Origin: Myxococcales bacterium
GTDB lineage: Bacteria; Myxococcota_A; Polyangia; Haliangiales; J016
DNA: 10,581 nucleotides
Assembly (NCBI GenBank): GCA_014238595.1
Contig: JABAAV010000006.1
Location: forward strand, 1-10,581
Direction of reading: 5' to 3'
This document shows positions 1 through 6,813 of the stretch, in pieces. A model generated the notes under the pieces. It was given only the letters and a program-made list of their open reading frames with translations, was not told where the DNA came from and made no database searches. The position numbers and the translations under genes are program-made. Every line of letters starts with the position of its first letter. Positions within the stretch are counted from its first letter, which is position 1.

Positions 1-1142
1 CAGATGTTGGTAATACCCATCACATAGGCAACCAATGAACCGGCACCACTACCACGTCCTGGACCTACAGGAATATCTTGTGTTTTAGCCCAACGAATAA
101 AATCCCAAACCACTAAGAAATATCCTGGAAAACCCATTTCATTAATAATCATGAGTTCATGTGCAAGTCTGTCTTGATATTCATCGACATCAAAAGCAGC
201 ACCAAATTCTTCAAATTCCTTAAACCGCTCAATCAATCCATCATCAGCAATTTTTTTGATGTACGATTCTTCCGTGTAATCTTTAGGGAGTTCATATTTA
301 GGCAAAAAAGACTTAGTCAGATCTAATTCGACATTACAGCGACGTGCAATATCGACTGTGCTTTCTATGGCTTGTGACACATCTTTGAACGCATCATTCA
401 TCTGCTGTGGACTTTTGATAAAATATTCCGCCACTTCATGACGAAGTCGTTTCGGATCGGACACTGTTTTGCCTGATTGGATACAAAGCAAAATATTATG
501 TGCTTTAGAATCTTGTGGATGAACATAATGACAATCATTCGTTGCAACCAAAGGGATCTCTAACTTTGGCCCCATACGTTTATATTCTTCGTTTATTGTT
601 TCTTGATCCTCAAGCCCATTGGGCATCATCTCTAAATAAAAGTCGCCAAGAGCAAAGATGTCTTTGTATTCTTTGGCAACCTCTTCAGCTTTTTCTACAC
701 CATGTTTGAGCAATGTTTGAGCAACTTCACCACCGAGACATGCAGAAAGACCAATTAATCCCTCGGAATGTTTTCTAAGAATTTCCTTGTCAATTCGTGG
801 ATTATAATAAAAGCCTTCAAGGTAGCCTTTGGAATTTAAGAACGATAAATTTTGATAACCAACATCATTTTTTGCCAATAAAATTAAATGATACGTGCGT
901 CGATTCGTACGATCATGACGATCAGTATCAGCAATATAGGTTTCACAACCAAAAATCGGCTTGATACCATGTTCTTTAGCACGCGTATAAAAATCTACCG
1001 CACCAAACATATTACCATGATCAGTAGCCGCAACTGTATCCATGCCCAATTTTGCAATGCGTGGAAACAAATCTCCCATACGTATCGCACCATCTAAAAG
1101 ACTGTATTGAGTATGTAAGTGAAGATGCGTAAATTCAGACAT
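1..1142 (-). CDS. dnaE: DNA polymerase III alpha subunit, N-terminal part (partial)
   Basis: This is the replicative polymerase subunit that copies the chromosome in the Pol III holoenzyme. Only the first 380 codons are present; the gene runs off the left edge, and full-length DnaE proteins are usually around 1,100-1,200 residues. The start MSEFTHLHLHTQYSLLDG is the typical opening of the PHP domain, with His8 and His10, then ATDHGN (Asp41, His42) and GCETY (Glu67). Further on come LSACLGGE and NDCHYVHPQDSKAHN, both characteristic of DnaE. The motif GPGRGSGAGS at about residues 360-369 marks the beginning of the palm domain, so the catalytic aspartates lie outside the window. The start codon lies only 4 bases after the uppP stop with no strong Shine-Dalgarno, which suggests translational coupling. 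It is the DnaE type, not the Gram-positive PolC type. Seen directly: motifs and reading frame. Inferred: operon membership. Confidence 0.97.
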   Translation of the reverse strand, partial: MSEFTHLHLHTQYSLLDGAIRMGDLFPRIAKLGMDTVAATDHGNMFGAVDFYTRAKEHGIKPIFGCETYIADTDRHDRTNRRTYHLILLAKNDVGYQNLSFLNSKGYLEGFYYNPRIDKEILRKHSEGLIGLSACLGGEVAQTLLKHGVEKAEEVAKEYKDIFALGDFYLEMMPNGLEDQETINEEYKRMGPKLEIPLVATNDCHYVHPQDSKAHNILLCIQSGKTVSDPKRLRHEVAEYFIKSPQQMNDAFKDVSQAIESTVDIARRCNVELDLTKSFLPKYELPKDYTEESYIKKIADDGLIERFKEFEEFGAAFDVDEYQDRLAHELMIINEMGFPGYFLVVWDFIRWAKTQDIPVGPGRGSGAGSLVAYVMGITNI

Positions 1143-1146
1143 AATG

Positions 1147-1914
1147 TTATTTCATCAAAACAAGCAAAAGAATAGCAGCGACAAACATTCGATATACCAC
1201 AAACGGTTTTAATCCTCGTTCTTCAAACAAAGAAACTGCAAACGAAATAATAGAATAACTTATTGCAAACGATATCGCTGTTGAAGTCGCAATATAACTC
1301 CATGGAACCTGTCGTGTTCCTTGCACAATCTGAAACAATCCCGTTCCTGCAATGGCAGGAATCCCCAGAAGCAAACAAAATCGTAGACTCACACGTCGTG
1401 TAAATCCCAACAACAGTGCCATCACAAGCGTAGCACCCAATCGCGAAACACCAGGCATCAAAGCCAATACTTGAGCAAGCCCGATGTACAGTCCATCAAA
1501 GACCGTAAACGTGAGCAGTGGTCTGTTTTTCTTAGAATAATACTCCACGACAAACATAACCCCTGAAAAAACAAACAGACTCCCTGCAATAAGATAGAGA
1601 TTATACAACGATCCAATCCATGAAGACGCAACAAGTCCGATAATACCCAAAGGAATGCTACCAACGATCAACAACATAAATGTTCGTTGATACGTACATC
1701 CAGTGACTTTAGGTGAAATCCAATGGTTAGATAGTGCATAAACCACTAAGGCCATCATGGGCCCTAGTTGAGACACAGCACTCATAAACGGAACCGATGA
1801 CATATTAATACCTAACCAAGAAGACACTAAAGCTATATGTGCCGTAGAAGAAACTGGAAAAAATTCAGTCAGTCCTTGGATCAATCCTAGCCAAATCAAA
1901 TCTCCAATACACAT
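1147..1914 (-). CDS. uppP: Undecaprenyl-diphosphatase (UppP/BacA family)
   Basis: This integral membrane enzyme removes a phosphate from undecaprenyl diphosphate, recycling the lipid carrier used for peptidoglycan and other envelope polymers; over-expression of the family gives bacitracin resistance. The 255-residue product is slightly shorter than typical members (about 265-275) but spans the whole family pattern. QGLTEFFPVSSTAH (13-26) is the first signature with the (E/Q)xxxE pair, serines and His26. The second signature, IGLAQVLALMPGVSRLGAT (144-162), carries the essential arginine (Arg158). Several hydrophobic segments follow. One oddity is Leu159, where most relatives have Ser (PGxSRSGAT). 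The ATG is 3 bases after the stop of the upstream hydratase gene, and an AAGG sits inside that gene's end. dnaE follows after 4 bases. Family assignment is firm; substrate and role come from family knowledge. Confidence 0.95.
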   Translation of the reverse strand: MCIGDLIWLGLIQGLTEFFPVSSTAHIALVSSWLGINMSSVPFMSAVSQLGPMMALVVYALSNHWISPKVTGCTYQRTFMLLIVGSIPLGIIGLVASSWIGSLYNLYLIAGSLFVFSGVMFVVEYYSKKNRPLLTFTVFDGLYIGLAQVLALMPGVSRLGATLVMALLLGFTRRVSLRFCLLLGIPAIAGTGLFQIVQGTRQVPWSYIATSTAISFAISYSIISFAVSLFEERGLKPFVVYRMFVAAILLLVLMK

Positions 1915-1917
1915 CGA

Positions 1918-2697
1918 TCATCGACCTTGATATTTAGGTGGACGTTTCTCTGCAAAAGCACGTAGTCCTTCATTTCTATCTTCGCTATGCAGTGTTGTTT
2001 CGTAACACCTTCGTTCAATCTCAAGCCCTTTTTCAATCGGAACTTCGATGCCTAAATCCATAGCTTCTTTAGCCTTAGCAACAGATAGCGGAGCACATGC
2101 TGTTAAATCTTCAATCATAGTCTCTACTGAGTTCATTAATTTTTCCCGTGGGACAACATCACTGACTAATCCCATTGTTAAAGCCTCTGCTGCAGAAATA
2201 CGTCGTCCAAGCAAAACAAGTTCTTTAGCGCGTGCCATACCAATGAGACGTGGTAATCGCTGTGTCCCTCCTGCACCAGGCATAATACCGAGTCGAACTT
2301 CCGTTAATGCAAAAGCGGCATTGTCTGAGGCAATACGAAAATCGCACGCCAATGCCAACTCAAAACCACCCCCAAACGCAAATCCACCGACAGCAGCAAT
2401 CGTAGGTTTCGGCATCTGCGCCCATGCATTCACTGCACCACTGATCGCATCAACATAAGCACCTGTTTTTGAAGCAGATATGCTTTTACGTTCCTTTAAA
2501 TCAGCACCTGCTGAGAATGCACGCTCACCGGCACCCTTAATCACAACGACATGAACCGAAGCATCATTGCCTAACATCAATGCTAATTCTTTTAGATCTA
2601 GATTCACTTGTTTTGACAGGGCGTTATGTCGATCAACACGATTGATCTCTACAATCACGGCACCGTTATCTCGTTTCACAATCAAATCTGATGTCAT
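1918..2697 (-). CDS. Enoyl-CoA hydratase/isomerase, probably methylglutaconyl-CoA hydratase
   Basis: This is a crotonase-fold hydratase of 259 residues, a normal length. The oxyanion-hole segments are visible as FSAGADL (61-67) and FGGGFEL (108-114). Both glutamates used by true hydratases are kept: Glu113 in GGGFELALACD and Glu133 in LTEVRLGIMPGAGGTQRLPR. The C-terminal AEKRPPKYQGR and the ERRCYETTLHSEDRNEGL stretch resemble the AUH/methylglutaconyl-CoA hydratase subgroup. The upstream neighbour is HMG-CoA lyase, 16 bases away, the enzyme that acts directly after methylglutaconyl-CoA hydratase in leucine breakdown; the pair recalls Bacillus yngF/yngG and Pseudomonas liuC/liuE. The start at 2697 is preceded by AAGGA at a good 7-8 base spacing. 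Hydratase activity is well supported by the two glutamates. The specific substrate is inferred from context and could instead be a general short-chain enoyl-CoA. Confidence 0.9.
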   Translation of the reverse strand: MTSDLIVKRDNGAVIVEINRVDRHNALSKQVNLDLKELALMLGNDASVHVVVIKGAGERAFSAGADLKERKSISASKTGAYVDAISGAVNAWAQMPKPTIAAVGGFAFGGGFELALACDFRIASDNAAFALTEVRLGIMPGAGGTQRLPRLIGMARAKELVLLGRRISAAEALTMGLVSDVVPREKLMNSVETMIEDLTACAPLSVAKAKEAMDLGIEVPIEKGLEIERRCYETTLHSEDRNEGLRAFAEKRPPKYQGR

Positions 2698-2713
2698 TGG
2701 GTTGTCCTTATGT

Positions 2714-3640
2714 TCATTGTGTTCCTCGTTGTTTTTTCACGGATCGGTGTGATTTTAAATACTTTGAAGGCAATTCATGACCAACTAAAGCACCCACCCA
2801 TCGTGAACAATCAATCAATTTATCCAAATCAACACCTGTATGTACATTCATTGAATGAAGCATTGCAACAACATCTTCTGTTGCAACGTTTCCTGATGCC
2901 CCTGGTGCGTAAGGACACCCGCCCAAACCACCTATCGATGAATCAATTGTCGTAATTCCTAAAGACAATGCGACTAAACAATTGGCCAATGCTCTACCTT
3001 GTGTATCATGAAAATGAACCGCCACTTGTTGTGGTGATATTTGTTTTAACAATTGTTCGAGTAATCTCGCAACCTCATTAGGCGCCGCAACACCAATCGT
3101 ATCACCAATTGACACCTGATAGATCCCTTGATCTAACAAGATCTTCGTAAGCTCTATTGTTTTTTGTGGATCGACAGATCCTTCATAAGGACACCCGAAA
3201 ACCGTAGAAATATAAACACGGATTTTCAATTTCAAATCAAGTGCACGTGTAATCACGGCATGAAATTCTTTCAGAGTCTCTGCAATCGTTTTATTCACAT
3301 TGCGTTTGTTATGTGTCTCCGATGCAGAAATAAATAATGCAATCTCTTTCATTCCTACAGATATCGCACGTTCAAGCCCTTCATCATTGGGTACCAAGGC
3401 TGAATAATGTACCGCATCATTGCGTTTGATATCATGAGCAACAGAAACAGCATCACTCAGTTGAGGAATCCATTTTGGACTCACAAAACTTGTCACTTCA
3501 ATATATGACAAACCCGTATCGGACAGCTTATCAATAAATGTAACTTTATTTTGTGTAGAAATATGGCGAGATTCATTTTGAAGTCCATCACGCGGACCAA
3601 CTTCGTAAATGGTGACCTGTTTCGGCAATTTTCCAAACAT
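2714..3640 (-). CDS. mvaB: Hydroxymethylglutaryl-CoA lyase
   Basis: The enzyme splits 3-hydroxy-3-methylglutaryl-CoA into acetyl-CoA and acetoacetate, the last step of leucine degradation; the bacterial gene is also called liuE or yngG. The 308-residue TIM-barrel protein opens with YEVGPRDGLQNE (12-23), giving the catalytic Arg17 and metal ligand Asp18. HFHDTQGRALAN (209-220) supplies His209 and His211. The diagnostic loop GLGGCPYAPGASGNVATED (238-256) has the catalytic Cys242 and Asn251. The glycine-rich cysteine loop separates it from homocitrate synthase and isopropylmalate synthase. A strong AAGGAG lies at 3657-3662, but it is an unusually long 15 bases before the ATG, with no better in-frame start between them. 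It sits 39 bases after the cytochrome b gene and 16 before the hydratase. The C-terminal tail is basic (SVKKQRGTQ) and lacks an obvious targeting signal. Confidence 0.96.
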   Translation of the reverse strand: MFGKLPKQVTIYEVGPRDGLQNESRHISTQNKVTFIDKLSDTGLSYIEVTSFVSPKWIPQLSDAVSVAHDIKRNDAVHYSALVPNDEGLERAISVGMKEIALFISASETHNKRNVNKTIAETLKEFHAVITRALDLKLKIRVYISTVFGCPYEGSVDPQKTIELTKILLDQGIYQVSIGDTIGVAAPNEVARLLEQLLKQISPQQVAVHFHDTQGRALANCLVALSLGITTIDSSIGGLGGCPYAPGASGNVATEDVVAMLHSMNVHTGVDLDKLIDCSRWVGALVGHELPSKYLKSHRSVKKQRGTQ

Positions 3641-3679
3641 AGCGGTATGTAAAATCTCCTTAAACAGCGTTATATCTTA

Positions 3680-5413
3680 TCATCGATCTCCGTGATGATG
3701 AAAAGAGTCTTCAGGATGCTGAAGAGACATAAGATAATGCACAACTGCTTTGGTTTCTTTTAGTGATAAATCATTTGTTGGCATCTCATTTTTTTCACCA
3801 AACCATCTTGGATGACTTGGATTCATAATAAATTCGATCAACATCTCAACACTGCCACGTTTACCTAAATTAGGCCCTTCTTCGCCTTCAGTTTCCCAAT
3901 CTCTAGAATGACAATTGGAACAATTTTCATCATCAAAATATCGTTCACCCATGGTGGCAAGTTTGTCATTGACATCATGTGCCCCTGTTTCTCTATAAAT
4001 AAATTCAATAACAGATTCGAGTGAATGCTCGTTCATCTCAACAGGATCCATTCCTTTGATTGAAGTTAAACCAAAGAAGCGGTCATGATTTGGCCTTAAT
4101 AAAAAATCACGAATCCATGCACGTGAATTATAACCCATAATGATTTCAGGACCTTGACGTTCTGTGCCTACATGACAGCTTTTGCAGTGCTTTCTCCAAA
4201 TTTGTTTTCCTTCATATAATGGATCCAACGTAAATACAGACACGCCACCAGCATCAGGCACACCATAAGTATATGCGAATTTGCGGGCATCATCGGCTTG
4301 TTTTTCTGCAATCTGCATTCGTCGTTGAAATGATTCATTAACACGATCGTCATAAAAAGAGACGACAAGTAATCCAACAAACGCAACAAGACCCATCATG
4401 AAAACAGTCAAGATCTTCCATCGAGCACGAAGCGATTTCTCTACATTGTGATCAAGAAACGGTGTTGCAAACAATATTGCAATAACAGCTAGCGGTAATA
4501 ACAATGACACAATAACTTCCCAGATCCCATCAACATATTTCAATACCTGAAAGAGAGGTCTAAAATACCACTCAGGACGTGCATCAAAAAATGATGCTGG
4601 ATCTGCAGGTGCATAAAGTTCAATGCCATGTTTCATCCATGTTGCTGCAACAATCAATATAAACGTAAATGCAATGGCAACCATATTTTTGAACACCTGT
4701 GATGGCCAAAAAGGCTCCGCAAGACGTGCGAGTTTTTCTGGAGATTTCCATGATGGTGGTGTTGTACGATGTTTACGCGTCAACGCAATATGACCGAGTA
4801 ACACGGCAACAAACAACACAGGCAATATCAACACATGTATTGCAAAAAATCGTGTCAAGGTCAGGTTGCCGTATGTGTTTCCACCTTGGACAGCTTCTTT
4901 TAATGAGTCCCCAAAAAGAGGCACTGATTCAATCAATCCTATAACGATTCCCGTTGACCAATACCCTGTTTGATCCCATGGCAACAAATATCCAGTTTGA
5001 GCAAACGCAAGAATCAATACCAATAAAATAACACCTAACATCCAATTGACTTCACGTGGTTTTCGATAGGCACCATAGATTGCCGTTTGAACCATATGCA
5101 TCGCAACAACAATCATTGCAGCAGAGGCACCATTGCTATGCAGTCCACGAATAAACCATCCTAATGTTACTTTGTCTTGAATGTATGCGACTGATGCCCA
5201 TGCTGCCGAAGTAGATGGACTATAAAATAACGCCAACAAAATCCCTGTCATCGCTTGAAAAATAACAACAAAAAGCAACACATGCCCAAACACATAGGCA
5301 TAGGATGAGCCACCTAAAATAGGTTCATGGAAAAATAATGCGTGAAGTTGACGGTACCCTGTACGAAGTTCCCACCAATCACTGATTTTTTGTTTTTTTT
5401 CTTGTGATATCAT
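3680..5413 (-). CDS. Cytochrome b6/subunit IV-type protein fused to a dihaem cytochrome c domain
   Basis: This is the membrane core of a quinol:cytochrome c oxidoreductase (bc1/b6f superfamily) joined to its own c-type cytochrome, 577 residues in all. Residues 1-215 are the cytochrome b6-like part with four predicted membrane helices. Haem b ligands are His92/His106 and His193/His208. The second pair has 14 residues between, as in b6f and Firmicutes proteins; bc1 has 13. Residues 240-355 match subunit IV with three helices and the Qo-site PEWY at 280-283. After seven helices the chain should emerge on the periplasmic side, where residues 395-577 form two CxxCH cytochrome c units (Cys410-His414 and Cys498-His502), with Met455 and Met544 as possible distal ligands. 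There is no separate cytochrome c1 gene nearby. The start overlaps the Rieske stop by 4 bases (ATGA). The His-rich end (FHHHGDR) is unexplained. Fusion and motifs are seen; electron path and topology are inferred. Confidence 0.94.
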   Translation of the reverse strand: MISQEKKQKISDWWELRTGYRQLHALFFHEPILGGSSYAYVFGHVLLFVVIFQAMTGILLALFYSPSTSAAWASVAYIQDKVTLGWFIRGLHSNGASAAMIVVAMHMVQTAIYGAYRKPREVNWMLGVILLVLILAFAQTGYLLPWDQTGYWSTGIVIGLIESVPLFGDSLKEAVQGGNTYGNLTLTRFFAIHVLILPVLFVAVLLGHIALTRKHRTTPPSWKSPEKLARLAEPFWPSQVFKNMVAIAFTFILIVAATWMKHGIELYAPADPASFFDARPEWYFRPLFQVLKYVDGIWEVIVSLLLPLAVIAILFATPFLDHNVEKSLRARWKILTVFMMGLVAFVGLLVVSFYDDRVNESFQRRMQIAEKQADDARKFAYTYGVPDAGGVSVFTLDPLYEGKQIWRKHCKSCHVGTERQGPEIIMGYNSRAWIRDFLLRPNHDRFFGLTSIKGMDPVEMNEHSLESVIEFIYRETGAHDVNDKLATMGERYFDDENCSNCHSRDWETEGEEGPNLGKRGSVEMLIEFIMNPSHPRWFGEKNEMPTNDLSLKETKAVVHYLMSLQHPEDSFHHHGDR

Positions 5414-5955
5414 GAAGCTTGATCATTCTCATTCACCGATGATACTGTGTTGCTCCATTGCACTAAAATACGACCGTTCTTTTCAATAACAGGCAGAAGA
5501 TCCAATCCACGTGGTGAAGGACCGCTCAAACGTTCACCGTTTCTTGAAAAAGCACTAGAATGACACGGACAAAAAAACGTCACGCTATCATTCACACTCT
5601 CTTTGTTGCGTTGAATTGAACATCCTAAATGCGGACATACTGAAGAAAATGCAGACAATGCCCCTCTGTTATTACGTACTAACCACGTACCACCTAAAAG
5701 AACATTGGTCTTTGTATTCCAAGCATCACGCACACGTGGAACAATGATTTCAGTATAAACGGGCTTAGCATTGCGTGAAACCATTGTGGATGCAGCAATA
5801 TCTACAAAACCTTTGCCACTATCGACAGTCTTTACACCTACTGGAAAAAGAAGAAATCGTAAAAAAGGAACGCCACTAATCGCCGCAACACCCAAACCTA
5901 AGAGACCCGAAATAACTTTCATGGCACCACGTCTCGTCATTTTTGTTTCGGACAT
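5410..5955 (-). CDS. Rieske 2Fe-2S protein of a quinol:cytochrome c oxidoreductase
   Basis: This subunit takes one electron from quinol at the Qo site and passes it to the cytochrome c part of the complex. The 181-residue protein begins with a twin-arginine segment (TRRGAMKV, Arg8-Arg9) and a hydrophobic stretch at about 14-38, the usual uncleaved Tat signal-anchor of Rieske proteins. The cluster boxes are CPHLGC (107-112) and CPCHSS (129-134). Cys107, His109, Cys129 and His132 should bind the cluster, and Cys112-Cys131 should form the disulfide. Ser134 keeps the hydrogen-bonding serine. The usual tyrosine two residues later is Phe136, a change linked to lower redox potential. The SGPSPRGLDLLPV segment that follows is the typical proline loop. 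It lies 11 bases after dksA and overlaps the cytochrome b gene by 4 bases, so the two subunits are almost certainly co-translated. Confidence 0.95.
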   Translation of the reverse strand: MSETKMTRRGAMKVISGLLGLGVAAISGVPFLRFLLFPVGVKTVDSGKGFVDIAASTMVSRNAKPVYTEIIVPRVRDAWNTKTNVLLGGTWLVRNNRGALSAFSSVCPHLGCSIQRNKESVNDSVTFFCPCHSSAFSRNGERLSGPSPRGLDLLPVIEKNGRILVQWSNTVSSVNENDQAS

Positions 5956-5966
5956 TGTAGCTCAGC

Positions 5967-6341
5967 TTATGCAATCACTTTTTCATCACGCTCTTGCTCT
6001 TCTTTGCATTGAATGCACAACGTTGTCTCAGGACGTGCCTCAAGTCGTTTTGATGAAATCATTTCTTCACATGATTCACAAACACCAAACGTTCCAGCGT
6101 CAATTTTTTCTAACGCCAAATCAAGCTTTGCAAGATGAACCTTTTCACGACCGCGCAGTCGAAAGTTAAAAGATTGAATATATTCACTCGATGCTAAATC
6201 CATTTCATCAGGCAAATCATTGGGATCTAGTGTCATATCTTCACCAAGTGTTCGCTCAGCATTGTCCAACACTGCTTTACGCTTGGTTTCTAAATTTTGG
6301 CGAAACTTATTTAGACCTCGTTTACTAATGCGAGTAACCAT
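5967..6341 (-). CDS. dksA: DksA/TraR-family RNA polymerase-binding transcription factor
   Basis: DksA binds in the RNA polymerase secondary channel and, with ppGpp, adjusts transcription of ribosomal and metabolic promoters. The 124-residue protein has an N-terminal helical arm, the acidic coiled-coil tip PDEMDLAS (44-51) and a four-cysteine zinc finger with CESC (88-91) and CIQC (109-112). Asp45, Asp48 and Ala50 correspond to the functional Asp71, Asp74 and Ala76 of E. coli DksA. The RLEARPETTLC stretch before the second cysteine pair is highly typical. It is shorter than E. coli DksA (151) at the N terminus. The start follows TTGGAG (6347-6352) at good spacing. As the first gene of the minus-strand run it may be co-transcribed with the Rieske gene 11 bases on. 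A true DksA role rather than another TraR-like paralogue is likely but not proven. Confidence 0.92.
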   Translation of the reverse strand: MVTRISKRGLNKFRQNLETKRKAVLDNAERTLGEDMTLDPNDLPDEMDLASSEYIQSFNFRLRGREKVHLAKLDLALEKIDAGTFGVCESCEEMISSKRLEARPETTLCIQCKEEQERDEKVIA

Positions 6342-6346
6342 AAAAA

Positions 6347-6352
6347 CTCCAA
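6347..6352 (-). promoter_or_regulatory. Ribosome binding site of dksA
   Basis: Read on the minus strand this is TTGGAG followed by five T and the ATG at 6341. GGAG is 5 bases before the start, which fixes that ATG as the translation start. Confidence 0.7.
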
Positions 6353-6370
6353 TACACTAAAAGAGACAGT

Positions 6371-6398
6371 AGTCTAACACAGTATGAATATTGTTCAA
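6371..6398 (-). promoter_or_regulatory. Candidate sigma70-type promoter for the dksA-Rieske-cytb operon
   Basis: On the minus strand, TTGAAC (6393-6398) is followed after 16 bases by TAGACT (6371-6376). The -10 is preceded by TG in the extended -10 position (TGTTAGACT). Each hexamer matches the consensus at four of six positions. Transcription would begin near 6364, giving a leader of about 23 bases before the dksA start. It is the best match close to the gene, but AT-rich DNA gives chance matches. Confidence 0.4.
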
Positions 6399-6732
6399 TT
6401 ATTTTACAATGATCCTACGCTTATTAATAATCCACTCTATAACCATAACACATGAACAGATTCAGGTTGTTGTCTGAGCTTGATGGCATCACTCTAATCA
6501 AAAATGATTCAATAGATACATCACTCATCAAAAAACAGATCTCAACAAAATTGAATAATGCTTGATTCCTTATCATAGCCAATAAAATGCATGATGATCA
6601 CCATTGCATCAGTATTGATCTGAATTGAGCATGGGAGATTCAGAGGAAATAATCAATCATGATTCTAGTGATCTCTACAACATATAAAATTGATATAGAT
6701 ATCTTAATTAGCATCAATCAGCATGGTTTGAA

Positions 6733-6745
6733 GCCGTGATACGGC
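6733..6745. repeat. Short inverted repeat upstream of the glycolytic operon promoter
   Basis: GCCGT and ACGGC form a perfect 5-base-pair stem around a GAT loop. It lies about 40 bases upstream of the candidate -35 box. It could be a regulator half-site pair, but the arms are short. The nearest T run begins about 15 bases beyond it, so it is not a standard terminator. Confidence 0.3.
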
Positions 6746-6785
6746 AAATTATTCATAATCTTTTTTGAGTTTTTTACTTTCTTTC

Positions 6786-6813
6786 TTGACAAACACCATC
6801 TTCTTTCGATAAC
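6786..6813 (+). promoter_or_regulatory. Candidate sigma70-type promoter for the orf133-gap-pgk-tpi-secG operon
   Basis: A perfect -35 box TTGACA (6786-6791) is followed after 16 bases by GATAAC (6808-6813), which matches four of six -10 positions. The 40 bases before the -35 are almost entirely A and T with runs of T, resembling an UP element. The DNA between -10 and the expected start (about 6820) is GAGCGCGC, sharply GC-rich against its surroundings. The leader to the first ATG would be about 55 bases. This is the best promoter in the gap and is in the right place and orientation. Confidence 0.6.

Noticed and set aside
2048..2458. A 136-codon open frame antisense to the enoyl-CoA hydratase gene
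   Set aside because: It lies wholly opposite a gene with clear family motifs, its protein is a low-sense alanine/serine/proline mix, and no ribosome binding site or family pattern is visible.
3680..5413. The cytochrome b-c fusion as an assembly or frameshift artefact
   Set aside because: The frame is continuous through linker and both haem motifs, helix count gives the correct side of the membrane for the haem c tail, and no separate cytochrome c1 gene is left over nearby.
5771..6169. A 132-codon plus-strand frame across the Rieske-DksA junction
   Set aside because: It runs antisense to two certain genes and its translation shows no domain; it is a shadow of their codon use.
6655..6664. Palindrome AATCATGATT as a regulator operator
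   Set aside because: A single 10-base AT-rich palindrome is expected by chance in 500 AT-rich bases; it has no second copy or extended symmetry.
6733..6775. Hairpin plus T-rich stretch as an intrinsic terminator
   Set aside because: The stem is only 5 base pairs and the T runs start about 15 bases later, and both flanking operons point away from the gap, so no gene ends here.
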